A stretch of DNA of 64,000 nt from Guadua angustifolia (GCA_036346375.1 CM070501.1:30338539-30402538); one strand, 5' to 3'; counted from the stretch's first letter, positions 1 to 11,584 are shown. Translations and numbers: made by a program. The notes: generated by a model not told the origin, from the sequence alone.

Positions 1-1
1 G

Positions 2-1014
2 TACAGGACGATGGTCGGCAAGGCCTTCCGTCTGGGATATTACTGGCCGACGGCATTACAGGATGCTCGGGATATTGTCCGGACCTGCCGAGCATGTCAG
101 TTTCACGCCAGAAAGGTACACCAGCCGGCCTACGCTCTTCAGACCATTCCGCTTGTTCGCCTTTTCGACACGGGGCTCGATATCCTCGGCCCCTTTCCCG
201 AACAACCGGGGAGAAAGTTCTGTCAGAGCCATCGACACATTCACCAAATGGATTGAGGCTGAGCCGGTCTCGACCATCACTGCTCGGGCCGCTGTTCGTT
301 TTTTCCGCTTGTCCGTGGTCACCAGGTATGGGGTTCCATGCAGAATTATCACTGACAATGGTACTCAGTTTACCAGTGAATTATTCCAGGAATTCTGCGA
401 GGACATGGGCACCAAAGTGTGTTTCGCTTCGGTGGCTCATCCTCAGAGCAACGGAGCGGCAGAGCGCGCCAACGGACAGATCGTCCAAGGCGTCAAAAGG
501 CGAGTTACAGATGAGCTCAAACGCTACGGCACGACCTGGGTGGACGAACTTCCCACCGTCTTATGGTCTATTCGTACCACAGTCAGCCGAGCAACAGGGT
601 CCACACCCTTTCAGCTCGTGTTTGGTACTGAAGCCGTCCTGCCTCCGGAGGTAACGCTGGGCTCCGCCAGGGTCAGTCTGGTCGACCACGTCGACTTCGA
701 GCAAGAACGGTCTCTTGACCTTGCCCTCGCGGAAGAAGTAAGATGCCGCAGTGCCGCCACTACGATCAACGATTACCGCAAGCTCTTCGCAGACATGCGC
801 CTCGACGCAGACGACCTAGGAAGCTCCTTGTTGGGGACTTAGCCACGAGACGGATTCGGTATTGTCCAAAGACCAACAAGTTATCCTCATGTGGGAGGGC
901 CCCTATAGAGTCGTTTCAACAGATCGCACGGGGGCTTACCGGCTAGCGATGCCCGATGGCAGAGAGCTTTCTAGCTCGTGGAACATAGATCAACTTCGCA
1001 AGTTTTATGTGTAA
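2..1014 (+). pseudogene. Ty3 integrase / pol C-terminus, frameshifted
   Basis: Integrase inserts the retrotransposon cDNA into the genome. The frame starting near base 11 carries the end of the zinc-binding domain (CRAC) and the first catalytic region (GLDILGPF). It then shifts at about 205-225 into a second frame with IDTFTKWIEAE, ITDNGTQF and NGAAERANG. The second Asp and the Glu are separated by exactly 35 residues, as in DD35E integrases. Further frame changes lie near 740 and 830. The C-terminal GPYRVVSTDRTGAYRLAMPD stretch ends at a TAA at 1012-1014. Family assignment is secure; the copy is broken. Confidence 0.9.
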
Positions 1015-1454
1015 TCTCTATACCTTTAAAGCTTCAATAAAAGGATATTCTCCGATTTTTATCATTCATGTCTTTTTCTTTATGAGCGTCTCTGAAATTT
1101 TTCTTCGGACACGACTTTCGCATTCGCTCCTTAGTCTGGGTATCATGAGCTTTACGTTCACCCCCCAGTGGTCGAGCTCAATGTAAGCCGAAACTCTTCG
1201 CAATCAGCTCACCCCCCCTGCGTCAGGGTTTGAACTACAAGCTCGGCAGCCTCGGCTATTAAGTGCGTGCATGGTCGTGGTCGTGGAGTTGGTGATTTAT
1301 TCACTAGGTTCTTTCTTTGCATTTCTTTTTGCGAGTACTCCATTTCGATTCTGCAGTCATGGTCATTTGCTCGTTTTATACTTGTGTCCAAGGTCGGCGT
1401 TGCTTCGACCTTAGACCCAACGGGTCAAGCTAGGATGTAACATCTGCGAACGGC
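1015..1454. other. Non-coding spacer between pol and antisense gene
   Basis: A retroelement-internal spacer following the pol stop codon. It has no convincing coding potential on either strand. By position it would hold the 3' end signals of the antisense accessory gene. Confidence 0.5.
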
Positions 1455-3242
1455 CTATGGATCTTGATCGCGAATAAGAAACGCACACTTCAAAAAAGGT
1501 AACCCAAACCAGTTGATAACATCGAATGTTGTTTCAGGATCAAGGATGTTTGAGCTACAGATCCTCCATCTGCCATGAAGCTTCTCTTCTCGAGCTCGGC
1601 GACTCGTCCGCAGCGTCGAGGCTTCGGTTTGCCGCAGGAGGGCCTCGTTGGTTGCGTCCGTGGCTCGGCGACGTTCGTCGTTAAGTTGGGTCAAGGCGGT
1701 CTTCGCCGCCCTGCTGGCACGACCAAGCTTCTCTTCCAACCCCGCGACTTTGGCCTCTAGCTCGAGAGACACCTTGGTTGAGGATGATAGCTCGAACAGA
1801 TCCTCTCCAACGCCTCGACCTTGGCACGCTGTCGTCGGCGCGTGGTCGTGGCGATGGTTTGCTCTCGGCGACTTCCTCAAGTGCCACGACCTTGGCGCTT
1901 CGTCGGCAAGCGCTGGGCATGGCGGCGGCTTGTTCTCGGCGGCCTTCTCGAGGGCCTCGATCCTGGCGCGAAGGGTCTCGAGCGCCGAGTCTGAAGAAGT
2001 TCGCTCTGCGGCGGCTTTCTCCAGCAGCTCGACCTTGGCGCGCTCCGCATCAAGGGCCTCGATCGCTTTGGTCGCCCGGGCGCGCTCGTACTCCTGCGCC
2101 TTGAACCCATGCTCGCGCTCGGAGGATTTGGTCCTCTCGAGCTCGGCGGCATGGGACGCCTCCAGCGCCACCATCGTGCGACGCAGATCGTTGAGCTCCC
2201 GGTTGAGCCGCTCGATTTCCTGCGCGTCGGTTTCAATGGTCGCGCAGAGCCTGGAACGCTCGGTCTCCCTCTCTTCCACGGCGTTCAAGATCTGGCGGAG
2301 CACGTCGGCATGCTCGTTGAGACCTTGAAGCCCTCGGGTCACGCTGCCAACCGCCTTGAAAACGAGGAACACGATTTGGTAAGTTGTCAAGAACACACAA
2401 CGTATTGCAGGGCATATAAGGAAGGTTCCTACCTCACGGAGTCGGCTGTTGACGCGTGCGCTGGAGAACTCCTCGTTCAGCTCGTCGAGGCGAGCTGCGT
2501 TGATCTCAAAACCTTCGCCCAGGTCCCCGTGACCTAGGCCTTCTTCAATCACCGCCGGCACACCTTGTCCGGGGCCCACGGACGACGTGTCGGCGGCAGC
2601 TCGAGATCCTTCCACATCGGCTGTCATGTCGGACCCCACGACCAGAGGTACGGCCGCGATAGCTTCGGGCCCGACCTCCGTAGTCAAGGTTCCGGCCAGC
2701 TCATTGGCGGGAGTTGTCGCAGCAGCAGCATCCGACCCAGCCTCTGGGGGTGGAGTGTTGTGTTCCCCAGGGGCTGGAAGTTCGCAAGTCGGGTCATCGG
2801 AGTGCCTCCCGTTGTCGTGGTCGCTCTCCGTGGCCCGGGAAACCGCGGTCTCGCCATCAAGCGCGGTCTTGGTCGGCGGGGCCTCAGGGACTTCGGTGAC
2901 ACGGCCGCCAACGATCGGCAGAGTCGCGACTTGAGGGGCCCGGACGCCCATGTCTCCTCGATCTCGGGAGGATCGACGACCGCGAGGGTACCCGTCTCGC
3001 CGGTCTTTGTAATCCTCGCTGATCGCAGGTTGGGGGTCCCCTTCGTCCGGGCTATCAGGGCCTTGGTCGAACCCTCCGACCAGGGCCCAGTTCGAGGCCC
3101 CGGCAGGAGCGCGCCTTTGTCCAGAAGACCGGCGCGGGGCCAGCATGTAGGCGTCTGCCCCCTCCTCGGACTCGGACTCGCCCTGAACAACAGGCATTGT
3201 CAGTGTGGGCAAGCTCGGGTCTCGAGCGCTCGAGGTCTGCAA
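1455..3242 (-). CDS. Antisense accessory ORF of Tat element, coiled-coil part
   Basis: An open frame of 595 codons on the strand opposite pol. The first half is acidic and low-complexity, rich in Glu, Asp, Pro and Ala. From roughly residue 320 onward it is a long Ala/Glu/Arg/Leu-rich coiled coil with heptad-like repeats (for example ERAKVELLEKAAAER and LRARIEALEKAAENK). It is probably the C-terminal exon of the same antisense gene whose conserved N-terminal domain lies at 3922-4780. The function of such ORFs is unknown; grass databases often label them 'putative gypsy type transposon'. An in-frame Met exists at the start, but a splice acceptor there is equally possible. The long open frame in an otherwise decayed element is notable. 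Confidence 0.6.
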   Translation of the reverse strand: MQTSSARDPSLPTLTMPVVQGESESEEGADAYMLAPRRSSGQRRAPAGASNWALVGGFDQGPDSPDEGDPQPAISEDYKDRRDGYPRGRRSSRDRGDMGVRAPQVATLPIVGGRVTEVPEAPPTKTALDGETAVSRATESDHDNGRHSDDPTCELPAPGEHNTPPPEAGSDAAAATTPANELAGTLTTEVGPEAIAAVPLVVGSDMTADVEGSRAAADTSSVGPGQGVPAVIEEGLGHGDLGEGFEINAARLDELNEEFSSARVNSRLREVGTFLICPAIRCVFLTTYQIVFLVFKAVGSVTRGLQGLNEHADVLRQILNAVEERETERSRLCATIETDAQEIERLNRELNDLRRTMVALEASHAAELERTKSSEREHGFKAQEYERARATKAIEALDAERAKVELLEKAAAERTSSDSALETLRARIEALEKAAENKPPPCPALADEAPRSWHLRKSPRANHRHDHAPTTACQGRGVGEDLFELSSSTKVSLELEAKVAGLEEKLGRASRAAKTALTQLNDERRRATDATNEALLRQTEASTLRTSRRAREEKLHGRWRICSSNILDPETTFDVINWFGLPFLKCAFLIRDQDP

Positions 3243-3921
3243 TCAAGGATAAGCACTAAGAAAAACACGGAGATGGAGCAGGTTGCAAAGCCAGGCTCTT
3301 ACCTGGGTCGGTGGCCTCTGCCTCGTCGATGGCCGGCGATGGTCCTGTCGCCCCGAGCTTGGAGGAGGAATCCACTTCATTCCTCTGGTCTGGGGAGGCA
3401 AAGCTCGCGACGAGCCCGCACCGCCTGGCGGGGGGCTCGGTGGTCTGGCGGCGGCCGCTGCGCTTTGTTGCTGCCAAGTAAAGAAACTTTGTTAGGCCCT
3501 GAGAAGCCAAGGGCGCGAGCTCGGGAAATTGGCTATGATCGTCTTTACCATGGCGCGATCACCCCATTCGATGTGAGGCCTCTTCGTCCCCTGGCGGTCA
3601 CTCGGTTGAGGTCTTTTCTTTCCTTTTTGCTCTTGCCATCATCGGGCAGGGAAGCGATCTCATGTTGTCTCCCACAACTCTTGATGATCCTACAAGTAAG
3701 CACGGTCGAGCAAAGACGTGCGCATGTTCGGATGAGGTCAGAGGTCGTGGAAGGCTTACCTCGGGTTTTCGCCGCAAGGCGTTCTTGACCGGATCGTCGA
3801 GGTGTATTCATACGCCAGCTTCGAACATTTCTGCATCTGGCGCGACCGGGACTCCTTGGCGCTACACGAGCAAGAGCCATCATAGGAGGAAGAAGTACGA
3901 AGTCAATCAAAAGCTTTGTGG

Positions 3922-4780
3922 TCAAGACCTTACGGATGAACTCTCGGGGTCGAATCGTCGCGTCCTGGATCTGGGAGAACGGATGTAACCTCTTCCGCAG
4001 GGGGACACCCGATTCCGCAGAAAATCGTTCGCGATCGCCTGACCGGTGAGACCGCGTGTGGCGCAAATGTGGATGGCGGCGATGGCTTCTGCGTCGACGT
4101 TGAGGTCCTCAGTCTCTGGGGTCTCTATCTTCCCAGTGATGGCGGCTCCTTCGTATCGCAGCCTCCCGTTCTCCCCCTTCTTGAGGTAGAACCAACGCTC
4201 CGACCATGGACCAAGAGAGTTCCGGCCAGGGATCTTGGGCAGAGCCCACTTGAGCCCGGGCCGCTGCCGGAAGTAGAGGCACCCGACCACGGGGTCCTTC
4301 CCGGAGCGGAAGAGGGAGAAGTAGCGGAAGAAGAGCGAGGGCGTGGGAAGAATCCCCAGGAACCCCTCGCATAGATGGGAGGAGACGGCTAAGGTGAGGA
4401 CGGAGTTGGGTACCAGGTTGATCACTTCAATCTGGCAACTGCCGAGGATGTCGGCCAGAATTCGCTCTCCGGGTCCGCACCCGAAGAGGGAATGTTTGCT
4501 CGATCTTGACGATCTCGTCATCTCGGGGATGAGGTTCGGTCTCGCCACGGCAACCGCCAGTCACTCGATCCAATGACCCGTGGCCTCGAGCTCCTTCATC
4601 CTCGTGGCCGATAAGGTGCTTTTCCCGGCTTAGCCATGGCAAAACGTCGAGTGAAGATGGAAAGGCGGTCTGCTCGGGCGAGAAGGCTTGGGGGGAGGGC
4701 GCAAAAACTTTCAGGCTGATTATCCAAAGCTCGGGGTCTTCCACGGCGCTCTTAGGATTTAACCTCCTACGGCGCCTCAA
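3922..4780 (-). pseudogene. Antisense accessory ORF, conserved N-terminal domain ('putative gypsy type transposon' type)
   Basis: Two overlapping minus-strand frames (4427-4780 and 3922-4548) together give the conserved domain found in antisense ORFs of grass Tat elements. The segment LVPNSVLTLAVSSHLCEGFL is followed by the Phe-rich LFFRYFSLFR and then W-FYLKKGENGRLRYEG. The last conserved block is RGLTGQAIANDFLRNRVSP. A related plus-strand copy lies at 62,440-63,150 with matching blocks (LNPNSILVLNILAHLCEG and MGLTGRDIVRDFLGNRISP). The frame change near 4430-4550 suggests decay or an unresolved intron. No biochemical role is established for this domain. Confidence 0.7.
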
Positions 4781-5030
4781 AAGACGCGCTGGGCATGATT
4801 AGACGGGCTCAATTAAGACCTGAGCGGCGGACTCGAAGCATTGCAGGTGTCCGCCGGCTGTTGGCATCCGTATCATTTCGGAAAAATCAAAGGTCGCCAG
4901 GTGTCTCGCCTGGGGTTCACTTTGCGATCTCCGCCCGACCTCGAGCAAGGTTCCAAGACCTTACAAGGGTTGCCGCCAACGACCTGTTGGGTGAGGCTCG
5001 AGGCCGTTCGGTGCTACTTCTCGACCTTGA

Positions 5031-5045
5031 GCCTCGGGGCTAGGC
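5031..5045 (+). other. Polypurine tract of Tat element
   Basis: The G-rich run CCTCGGGGCTAGGC lies directly before the TG that opens the LTR. The element at the right edge has the same kind of sequence (CCTCGGGGCTAGC) directly before its LTR, which supports the assignment. It would prime plus-strand DNA synthesis. Confidence 0.65.
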
Positions 5046-5693
5046 TGCCGGGGCGGGCAACCCTTGGTCGGTCAAGACAATCAACCAAATTTCTAGCCCG
5101 TGGGTCCTCGACCAAAGACTCAGATCAAGCCCGAGGCCACTCGAGTCAGCACAAGATATCACCGAGCTCGTGGCCCTCACGACCTGCTGCTCGGGATGAT
5201 TCAAGGTCGATGCGGTCTCTTGGATCCCGCACGCGTTATCACTTGGCGATTCTGAACGTGGGATCATGGAGTAATGCAGCGTCTTGCGACGGGATCGAGC
5301 AGTTACCACCGCAATCAATATGCATAAAGGCCACGATCCGAGGGTTACTCCCGAACGTTGCAAGAAGAATGGGTATAAGACTGAAGCTTTGTAAACACTG
5401 AAAAGACTAACCCAACACACAGACACTGGAGTTCAAGTCTAGACTTAGCATCGTCAAGATTGAGTCAGTAATCCTCCTTTGTATCCACAAAGGCAAGAAA
5501 CACCGCCACAAGGCGATCGAGTAGAGTTACCTTCTCGGGGCTCGAACCAGATAAATCTCTCTCGTCCGTTGTCTCCTTGCTCGACCATAGACCTCCTCGA
5601 CCTCATTCCCTGTTCGAGCAAAGCGCAGTTGTGGTCCCGTTTCTCATTAACCCCTACCTCATTTTCTGCGGTTGGCGATCCCGATCGCCGACA
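5046..5693 (+). repeat. 3' LTR of Tat element
   Basis: The 648-bp LTR begins TGCCGGGG after the polypurine tract and ends GCCGACA. A TATA-like GTATAAGA lies near 5373-5380. The next base, 5694, continues LINE coding sequence on the minus strand, which fixes the element edge. The 5-bp duplication would be AGCAC (5694-5698); the matching copy lies left of the window. Confidence 0.75.
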
Positions 5694-7165
5694 AGCACCC
5701 CTGACCAAAATGTGAGCACTTAATTCTTTTCCCAACCCCAATAACCAGTTTCCAAACATACTGGTCATACTACTAGGAGGTGGCAGATTAGAAATCGTTT
5801 GTATAATGCACCATGCAAAACGAGCAAAATGGTAGTCAAAAAGATGTGTTGTATAGTTTCCTCGTTCTCACAAAGAAATATTTTTGTCACCATTCCAATT
5901 TATTTTAGAAAGTTTATCTTTTGTCAATACCACCTCATGACGTAAGTACCAGAGAAATTTTTTTTATTTTTAATGACACCTTAAGCTTCCACAATTGTCG
6001 GTTTGTAACTAGGATTTATTGATGCATTAAGACTTGTATACATCAACTGAATAGAAAAATATCCATTCTGATAGAGATTCTATCTAAAAGTTTCTCATTC
6101 TTGTGATAAGTGCGAACCAACAATCTTTGTAACAAGCTCATACCAGGCCAGTAAATTATGTCCTGTAATGGTCCTACGAAACGACACATTGAGTGGGACA
6201 AAGCACATTATTTCAGTCATCGTGACATGTTTTTTCTAAACAATGTGAAAAAATCGAGGGTATTGTGCACTGAGGGGGTTGTTGCCAAGCCATACATCCT
6301 GCCAAAATCGTATTTGATATCCATCATGAAGTTGAAAAGACCCAAATCTAAATAAATGATGTTTGATTTTCATTTGGTTAGCCTAAAAATGAGAGTCCAC
6401 TGGCTTCCTTTCTGTATAAGAAAGATTCTTATTCCCTAGATACTTTCTTCTAAGAAGAGTTTGTCAAACACGAATATACTTTCTTTTAAGAAGAGTTTGT
6501 CAAACACCATTAGCATTTAGCAAATTGAAAAGCTATTTGCTAATTAAGCAGATATTTTTGACACCATGATCTTGAATGCCCATGCCACCTTGATACTTGG
6601 GTCGGTATAATATATATTCCACTTAGCTAACCTGTACTTTTTTATAGTTGTCACTTTGCCAGAAAAATCTAGATATGAAATAGTCCAACCATTTAAGCAT
6701 CCCACATGGTATCTCAAAAAAGGATAGCATAAACATGGGTAAGCTGCTAAGCACGGAATTTAGAAGGACTTATCGACATCCAGTGGACAAATGGTTGCCC
6801 TTTCAACTACTCAAGCGCTTTTTAAATATTTCTTCTACCTTCTTCTACTCACTGATCTTCAGTTTTCTATAATGAATTGGTATGCTAAGATATCTAAAGG
6901 AAAAACTGTCCAATCCACAGCCAAATAGCGGAGTCCATTTTGGGTCTAAAAGTACGAGCCAATGTTATCATTGACCTTGATGCCAACACTTCCCTCAGTA
7001 ACAAAGTTTTCAACCCACAAACACCACTGTGGTGAAAATCCTTTTATCCTTAGAGTTTGTTGAAGAAATGACCATTTGATCTTTTCATAGGTCTTTTCAA
7101 AATCGACCTAAAAATTACCTTATCCAAGTTTTTGTGCATCTCGTGAATTATTTTATGAAGGATAA
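5694..7165 (-). pseudogene. L1-type LINE, RT palm to zinc-binding domain (3' piece)
   Basis: Read on the minus strand, this is the C-terminal half of a plant L1-type reverse transcriptase. Just left of the solo LTR it encodes ILHKIIHEMHK, part of the RT domain. Near 5760-5900 it encodes the zf-RVT region (CENEETIQHIFFDYHFARF), followed by SSMTSMFGNWLLGLGKEL. The reading continues up to the Tat LTR edge at 5694 and stops there, so the 3' tail was cut off by that insertion. Many stops and frameshifts are present. The 5' piece continues at 10132. Confidence 0.8.
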
Positions 7166-10131
7166 TGTCAGGACCCGAATATGTAAATCCGGACCCTTTG
7201 TGTATATCGCACTAGTCTAGAATCACGCTAGTACACACATGCTCAACATAGATAAATATCACAATCATACATAGCGGAAACATGATAAATAGACTTCGTA
7301 TATTAAATATAAACATGTTGACCGACCTTATAGTCGACTTACATAACTTTGCCATGCAGGGCTGAACTATGGACATTAAACTAAACTGCAGCGGAAAGAA
7401 AACGAAGATAAAGCTATCATTATACCATATGCAACTGACAAGACTCGCACCCGAGATGTTTGTCTCCTCTTGGTACTCCTCCAAAGTTGCTGTAGACTCC
7501 TCTTAACTAATGATTTTGTTGTGGGATGGGTGATTACTTAAAGTACTCAACAAGTTGTGCACAGAATGCAATTCCAATATAACTATAAGCAAATTAAGCT
7601 TATTTCAATGGATGGCTAACAAGGTTATTTTGTAGTAAATCAGCATTTATAAATGAATACAATAAATAGATCGAAATGAATGTAAAACAATTAACAAAAA
7701 TAATAACCTTTAGGTATTTCTTAAAGTAAACTGGTATATAGCCCTAAACAATTTTCAGACTTTCCAATAGCACAAAGCCTCCCTTCCCATGCAGAGACAG
7801 AGCTAGGCCTTGGGCCACCCGGGCCTAGGACTGAGGTCTGGCCCAAAAACTCAATGCAAAATTCTGTTAAAAAGTTACAAAAATTCAAAAATTGGCCTAA
7901 TAGCCTTTGGCCAGCCCGAGACTTGGGCCTGGGCTGGCTACGCCACTGTTCCCAAGTTTCATTTTACAAAATCTAACTCTTCACCGTAATTCCTGAGTAT
8001 TGTCCATTATCGCAGACACGGCTATCTGAATAGATTACACTCTACAGAGTTTACACACTTTACCTACATGATATGATCAAACTATGCTATCGGCCAAAAC
8101 ACATACCTATTGACATGCCACTAGTAGATCATAACAAACCCTTTTAGAAACTCTATCTTAATACTGACCCTCTTGCTAAGTCCTCACTATTCCTTCCCTC
8201 ACTAAGAGCTGAAGAATAGGAAAAACTTACCATTTGACACACATAGACATCACACCACAAGTCCCCCTTATAACCGCACACTGATTTTGATTAGCTTCCG
8301 GAGACTTTCAATGTTAAGACTCGATAACTTACTTAGTTAAGATTGTCCCATTCCAGACATGTGATTGCATATTTGACTCGGTTCAAAAGCTTGCAAGGTT
8401 AAATTCTTAATTGGCTGATACAATACTACCAATTACTCATAGATCCCGCTGCCACAAAGGCCCACCATAGCTCAAACTCTGCCACATGTCCCAGTCTAAA
8501 TCATTTACCACCCTAGTTGATTATTGTGCAATACATACCATCAACAAATTAACATCGTTGTAAGACAACATATGTCATCATAACTCAACATCATTGTGTG
8601 AAAACACATGACACACTCTTCTTATAAACATGTTCCATATTCTATTAATTAAGATTAATTTGATCATTCAAAAGACATGAGTTATCATGGAATGGATAAG
8701 GAATTATACACGTTCTAACCGACCCACGTTGGCATCTATTAGCATCAAGATTAATTTGATAAAATCTTCCCTCTCGCATGATTTGAGCACTTCGACTTCT
8801 ACGTAAATCGAGACAAAACACCAAATAAATACCAAACTAGAGAGAAAATAAATTCTAAAATCAAATAAAATTTACCATTAAATAGATTTCAATTTTACAA
8901 AATTTTAGAATATTAAATCTCCTCAGTCTGTGCATGTATGAATAAGAAACGGGCTCTCGAGAGATTTGAATAAAAGAAAAATAAAAAATAGAAAAATATC
9001 AAATTTCTCAATTTATTTTTTATACTAAAAAAATCGATTTATGACGCAACATGACATAGAGCAATCAATTTCAACCGAATAAAAATAAATCTGAAAATCA
9101 TCATGGTCATTGATACGTGAGCCCGGGGCTATAGACATAGTCCACAAGATCTCTCAGGTCCACGATAGACCCGGGTCATGCAGCACAGGTACTGACACAT
9201 GGGCCTGCCCATTTGCTAACCAAGCACCAACATAGTGCAACACAACTGTTGATCGGGATGACATCTCATCGATTAAGTCTGATGTGGCGCTGACATAGTA
9301 AATACGTGGTGTCACATATCGTTCACGTGACACTCCACGTCAGTTGGCAACACATGAGGTCCAAAGGCCCAACGTGGGGTTGATGACCCGGATGGACCCC
9401 CGACGACAGCAATCGACGGAATCTTGCTCACGGCGGCGCGTGACAAAAACCTCAAATCACAGGCAAACGATGATAGCTCTCGGTGGATTAACTTAGGGCT
9501 ATGGCTACTTGGATCAAAGTGCAACCGATGCTCTCTTTTTATTGCCCGAAAAATCCACAGTGCACATGAAACAGAGGAGAAACCATGGCGGACATGATGA
9601 CCCTACTCCAAATCCGCCGCGAAGACAACGACCACAAGCCGTCCACGTGTTGTGAAGAGCAGTCCCGATTGCTTGAACGTGGCTCAATCCAATTCGAACA
9701 TGAAATCGAATGATTATGACTCGCTAGGGTTTTTCGGCTGGATCATGACCATCCGATCGTGATACAAGGGTTTCACAATGAACAGAATGGACCAAAGAAA
9801 TGGGCTGGGCTTTTGGGCTTTTGGCTGTTGAAACCTTTTTAAATCCTTTTTCCTTTTAAAATATTTCTAAAAAATAGATTAAGCCAAATAAAATAGTAAA
9901 AATACTAGAAAAAATTTGGAATTTTTTTAAATATTTTGAGACATTTAGAACTCAAATAAAATCTTTTTGACAAAAGTTTATTTAAATTTTTTTAATAATA
10001 AATAATTTACATATTGACCATAATTCAAAAATACAAAATAAATTCCAAAAAAAAATCAAAATACCCTAAATTCATAAAATGTACAAATAACAATATTAAA
10101 ATAATAAAAAGCAAAAAATTAGGATGTTACA
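7166..10131 (+). mobile_element. Solo LTR, about 3 kb, inserted in LINE
   Basis: The sequence starts TGTCAGGACCCG and ends AGGATGTTACA, typical LTR termini, with no primer-binding site, polypurine tract or coding sequence between them. Flanking pentamers are GATAA (7161-7165) and AATAA (10132-10136), one mismatch apart. The LINE RT reading continues across it, proving insertion. Its body has features shared with long grass Tekay/Del LTRs: a '...TACTTAAAGTACTCAACAAG' block and an 'ACTCTACAGAGTTTACACACTTTACC' type block, given here only as landmarks near 7,530 and 8,040. A truncated second copy is at 23127. The LTR orientation is assigned by likeness to that copy and to family ends. Confidence 0.8.
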
Positions 10132-10800
10132 AATAATCATGTCATTCATTATGTTCCTACCTAGCATAAAAGCCGTCTATGTAGGATGTACAACATTTTC
10201 AACAACACTCATGATCATGTTAATGTGAACTTTAGTAAAAATTTTAAAGCTGACATTCAGAAGATAAATTAGTCGGTAATGTTATATTTGCTTTGCATCT
10301 TTTTTTCTTTAACAAAAGTGTGATAATTTCAAAATTCAAACTGAATAGAGGTAAGAAATTATTGTGTAAATCTTGAAACATTGCCATTAAATCATTCTTA
10401 ATGGCATCCCAAAACACTTGGTAAAATTCGGTCGGGAATCCGTGCGATCCAGGTGATTTGTTATGTTAACGGTATCAAAACCTATATGAAAATAATTAAT
10501 ATCATTAGATTCTTCATTTCATCGTCAAAACTACTTCCACGGTACTATATTCTCATAGCATTTATCAACATATCTATATCACGGTGAGCTTATTGAAGGC
10601 ATCCCCTTAGCTTTAATTACGAGTTGAAATTTTCTTCAGTAATAAAAAACTAGTAAATATTATCTCATTAATTGATAAAAAGGGTCGTTATCAATTATTT
10701 GATGGGATCTAATTGTAATGGTGGGCATTAATAATATACCTACCAAATGAAACAAGGATACATATGCATCCTCTACATGTCTGATCCCGCATGTGAGCGT
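10132..10800 (-). pseudogene. L1-type LINE, RT N-terminal part (5' piece)
   Basis: The minus-strand reading gives the canonical plant L1 RT block NKSPGSHGFPTEFYQVFW near 10,415-10,470. Next come the 'YRPICLLNVSFKIFTKV'-like block, and then MLGRNIMNDMI close to the solo LTR edge. These blocks precede, in protein order, those at 7,080-7,165, so the LINE was one element before the LTR inserted. The upstream edge (about 10,800) is uncertain and no endonuclease domain was recognised. The copy is full of frameshifts. Confidence 0.75.
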
Positions 10801-10968
10801 ATTATTACAAAATGTGTATAAGTGAATATTGTTAGATAAAATGCCCTAAACAACTCTGGTGAAGTCATAGGCCTAATCTCCCGAGTGTTCCCACTATATG
10901 TCTGCTTTACTAGGAACTTATGTGTTCTAGACTGAGTCCTACTTATGTTAGTGTTTTCTACACTCTCT
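10801..10968. other. Unassigned intergenic sequence
   Basis: No coding signal. A TGTTAGATAAAATGCCC start near 10,828 resembles the opening of an LTR, but no partner end was found. Confidence 0.3.
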
Positions 10969-10970
10969 TA

Positions 10971-11027
10971 CTCCCTCCAGAGTTCCAGATATAAAATAAT
11001 ATTTTTAGGTTACGTGCAGTCAATTTT

Positions 11028-11077
<50 letters not shown>

Positions 11078-11582
11078 CATGTATACATGTGTGTGTGTAT
11101 ATATATACATGTATACATATATATACATACATGTATACATGTACAAATCTATTATAATAGAAATCAATGATTAAAGTTGTGTTTTACTCCTGGCTGCGTG
11201 TTTCATTTGGCGCTGGAGGAGATTTCATTTGGCGCCTGGCTGCGTGTTTGGAAGAGTTAAATAGGGGTATTAACCGCATGGATTTGTATTAGCCGCATGG
11301 ATTTGTGTATTAGGCGCCAACAAAAATCTCCATGCGGCATGTGTTTCAATTTGTGTATTACTAGCCGCCAAAAAAAATCTGCATGCGGCAATTAACTCCA
11401 TGATTATAGCCGGGTTTGTTTGCATGCACATGCATGCAGTCAGTATAATTGTGACTAATTAATGCATGTTTGTTGCTGATTAATAGAGATACAGTATTAA
11501 ATAAGGGTATTAGAGTCTTTTCCCTGAAACCATAATCTGTCTTAAAATTTCTTCTATCCCTTACTTTCCAGGACGGAGGGAG
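10971..11582. mobile_element. Stowaway-like MITE (Tc1/mariner type) with microsatellite
   Basis: The left end TA-CTCCCTCC and right end GGACGGAGGGAG-TA are inverted copies of each other, and both are flanked by the TA expected for Stowaway elements (10969-10970 and 11583-11584). At 612 bp it is long for this family. Part of the extra length comes from an (ACAT)n array near the left end. The middle has a duplicated GGCGCCTGGCTGCGTG-type phrase, so it may be a composite. Confidence 0.65.
11031..11142. repeat. (ACAT)n microsatellite and AT/GT-rich tail
   Basis: About eleven ACAT units at 11031-11074 are followed by mixed TACATG/TATA/TGTG simple sequence to about 11142. The open frames in it are simple-sequence artefacts. 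Confidence 0.9.
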
Positions 11583-11584
11583 TA

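Larger units (their letters stand above)
1..5693 (+). mobile_element. Ty3/gypsy element of Tat type, 3' part
   Basis: The window opens inside the integrase of a plus-strand Ty3/gypsy retrotransposon and runs to the end of its 3' LTR. Order: integrase and pol end (to 1014), a non-coding stretch, an accessory gene on the opposite strand (about 4780 to 1455), a polypurine tract, then the LTR 5046-5693. An antisense ORF between pol and the 3' LTR is a known trait of grass Tat-lineage elements such as Grande. Gag, protease, RT and the 5' LTR lie outside the window. The element abuts LINE coding sequence at 5694, so it appears to have inserted into that LINE. The integrase is frameshifted, so this copy is not autonomous. 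Confidence 0.85.

Noticed and set aside
2565..3788. Long plus-strand open frame of about 400 codons
   Set aside because: It lies opposite the acidic, GC-rich part of the antisense accessory ORF. Its composition is that of a shadow frame, with no domain.
10945..11167. Tyr/His/Ile-rich open frames on both strands
   Set aside because: They are translations of the (ACAT)n microsatellite.
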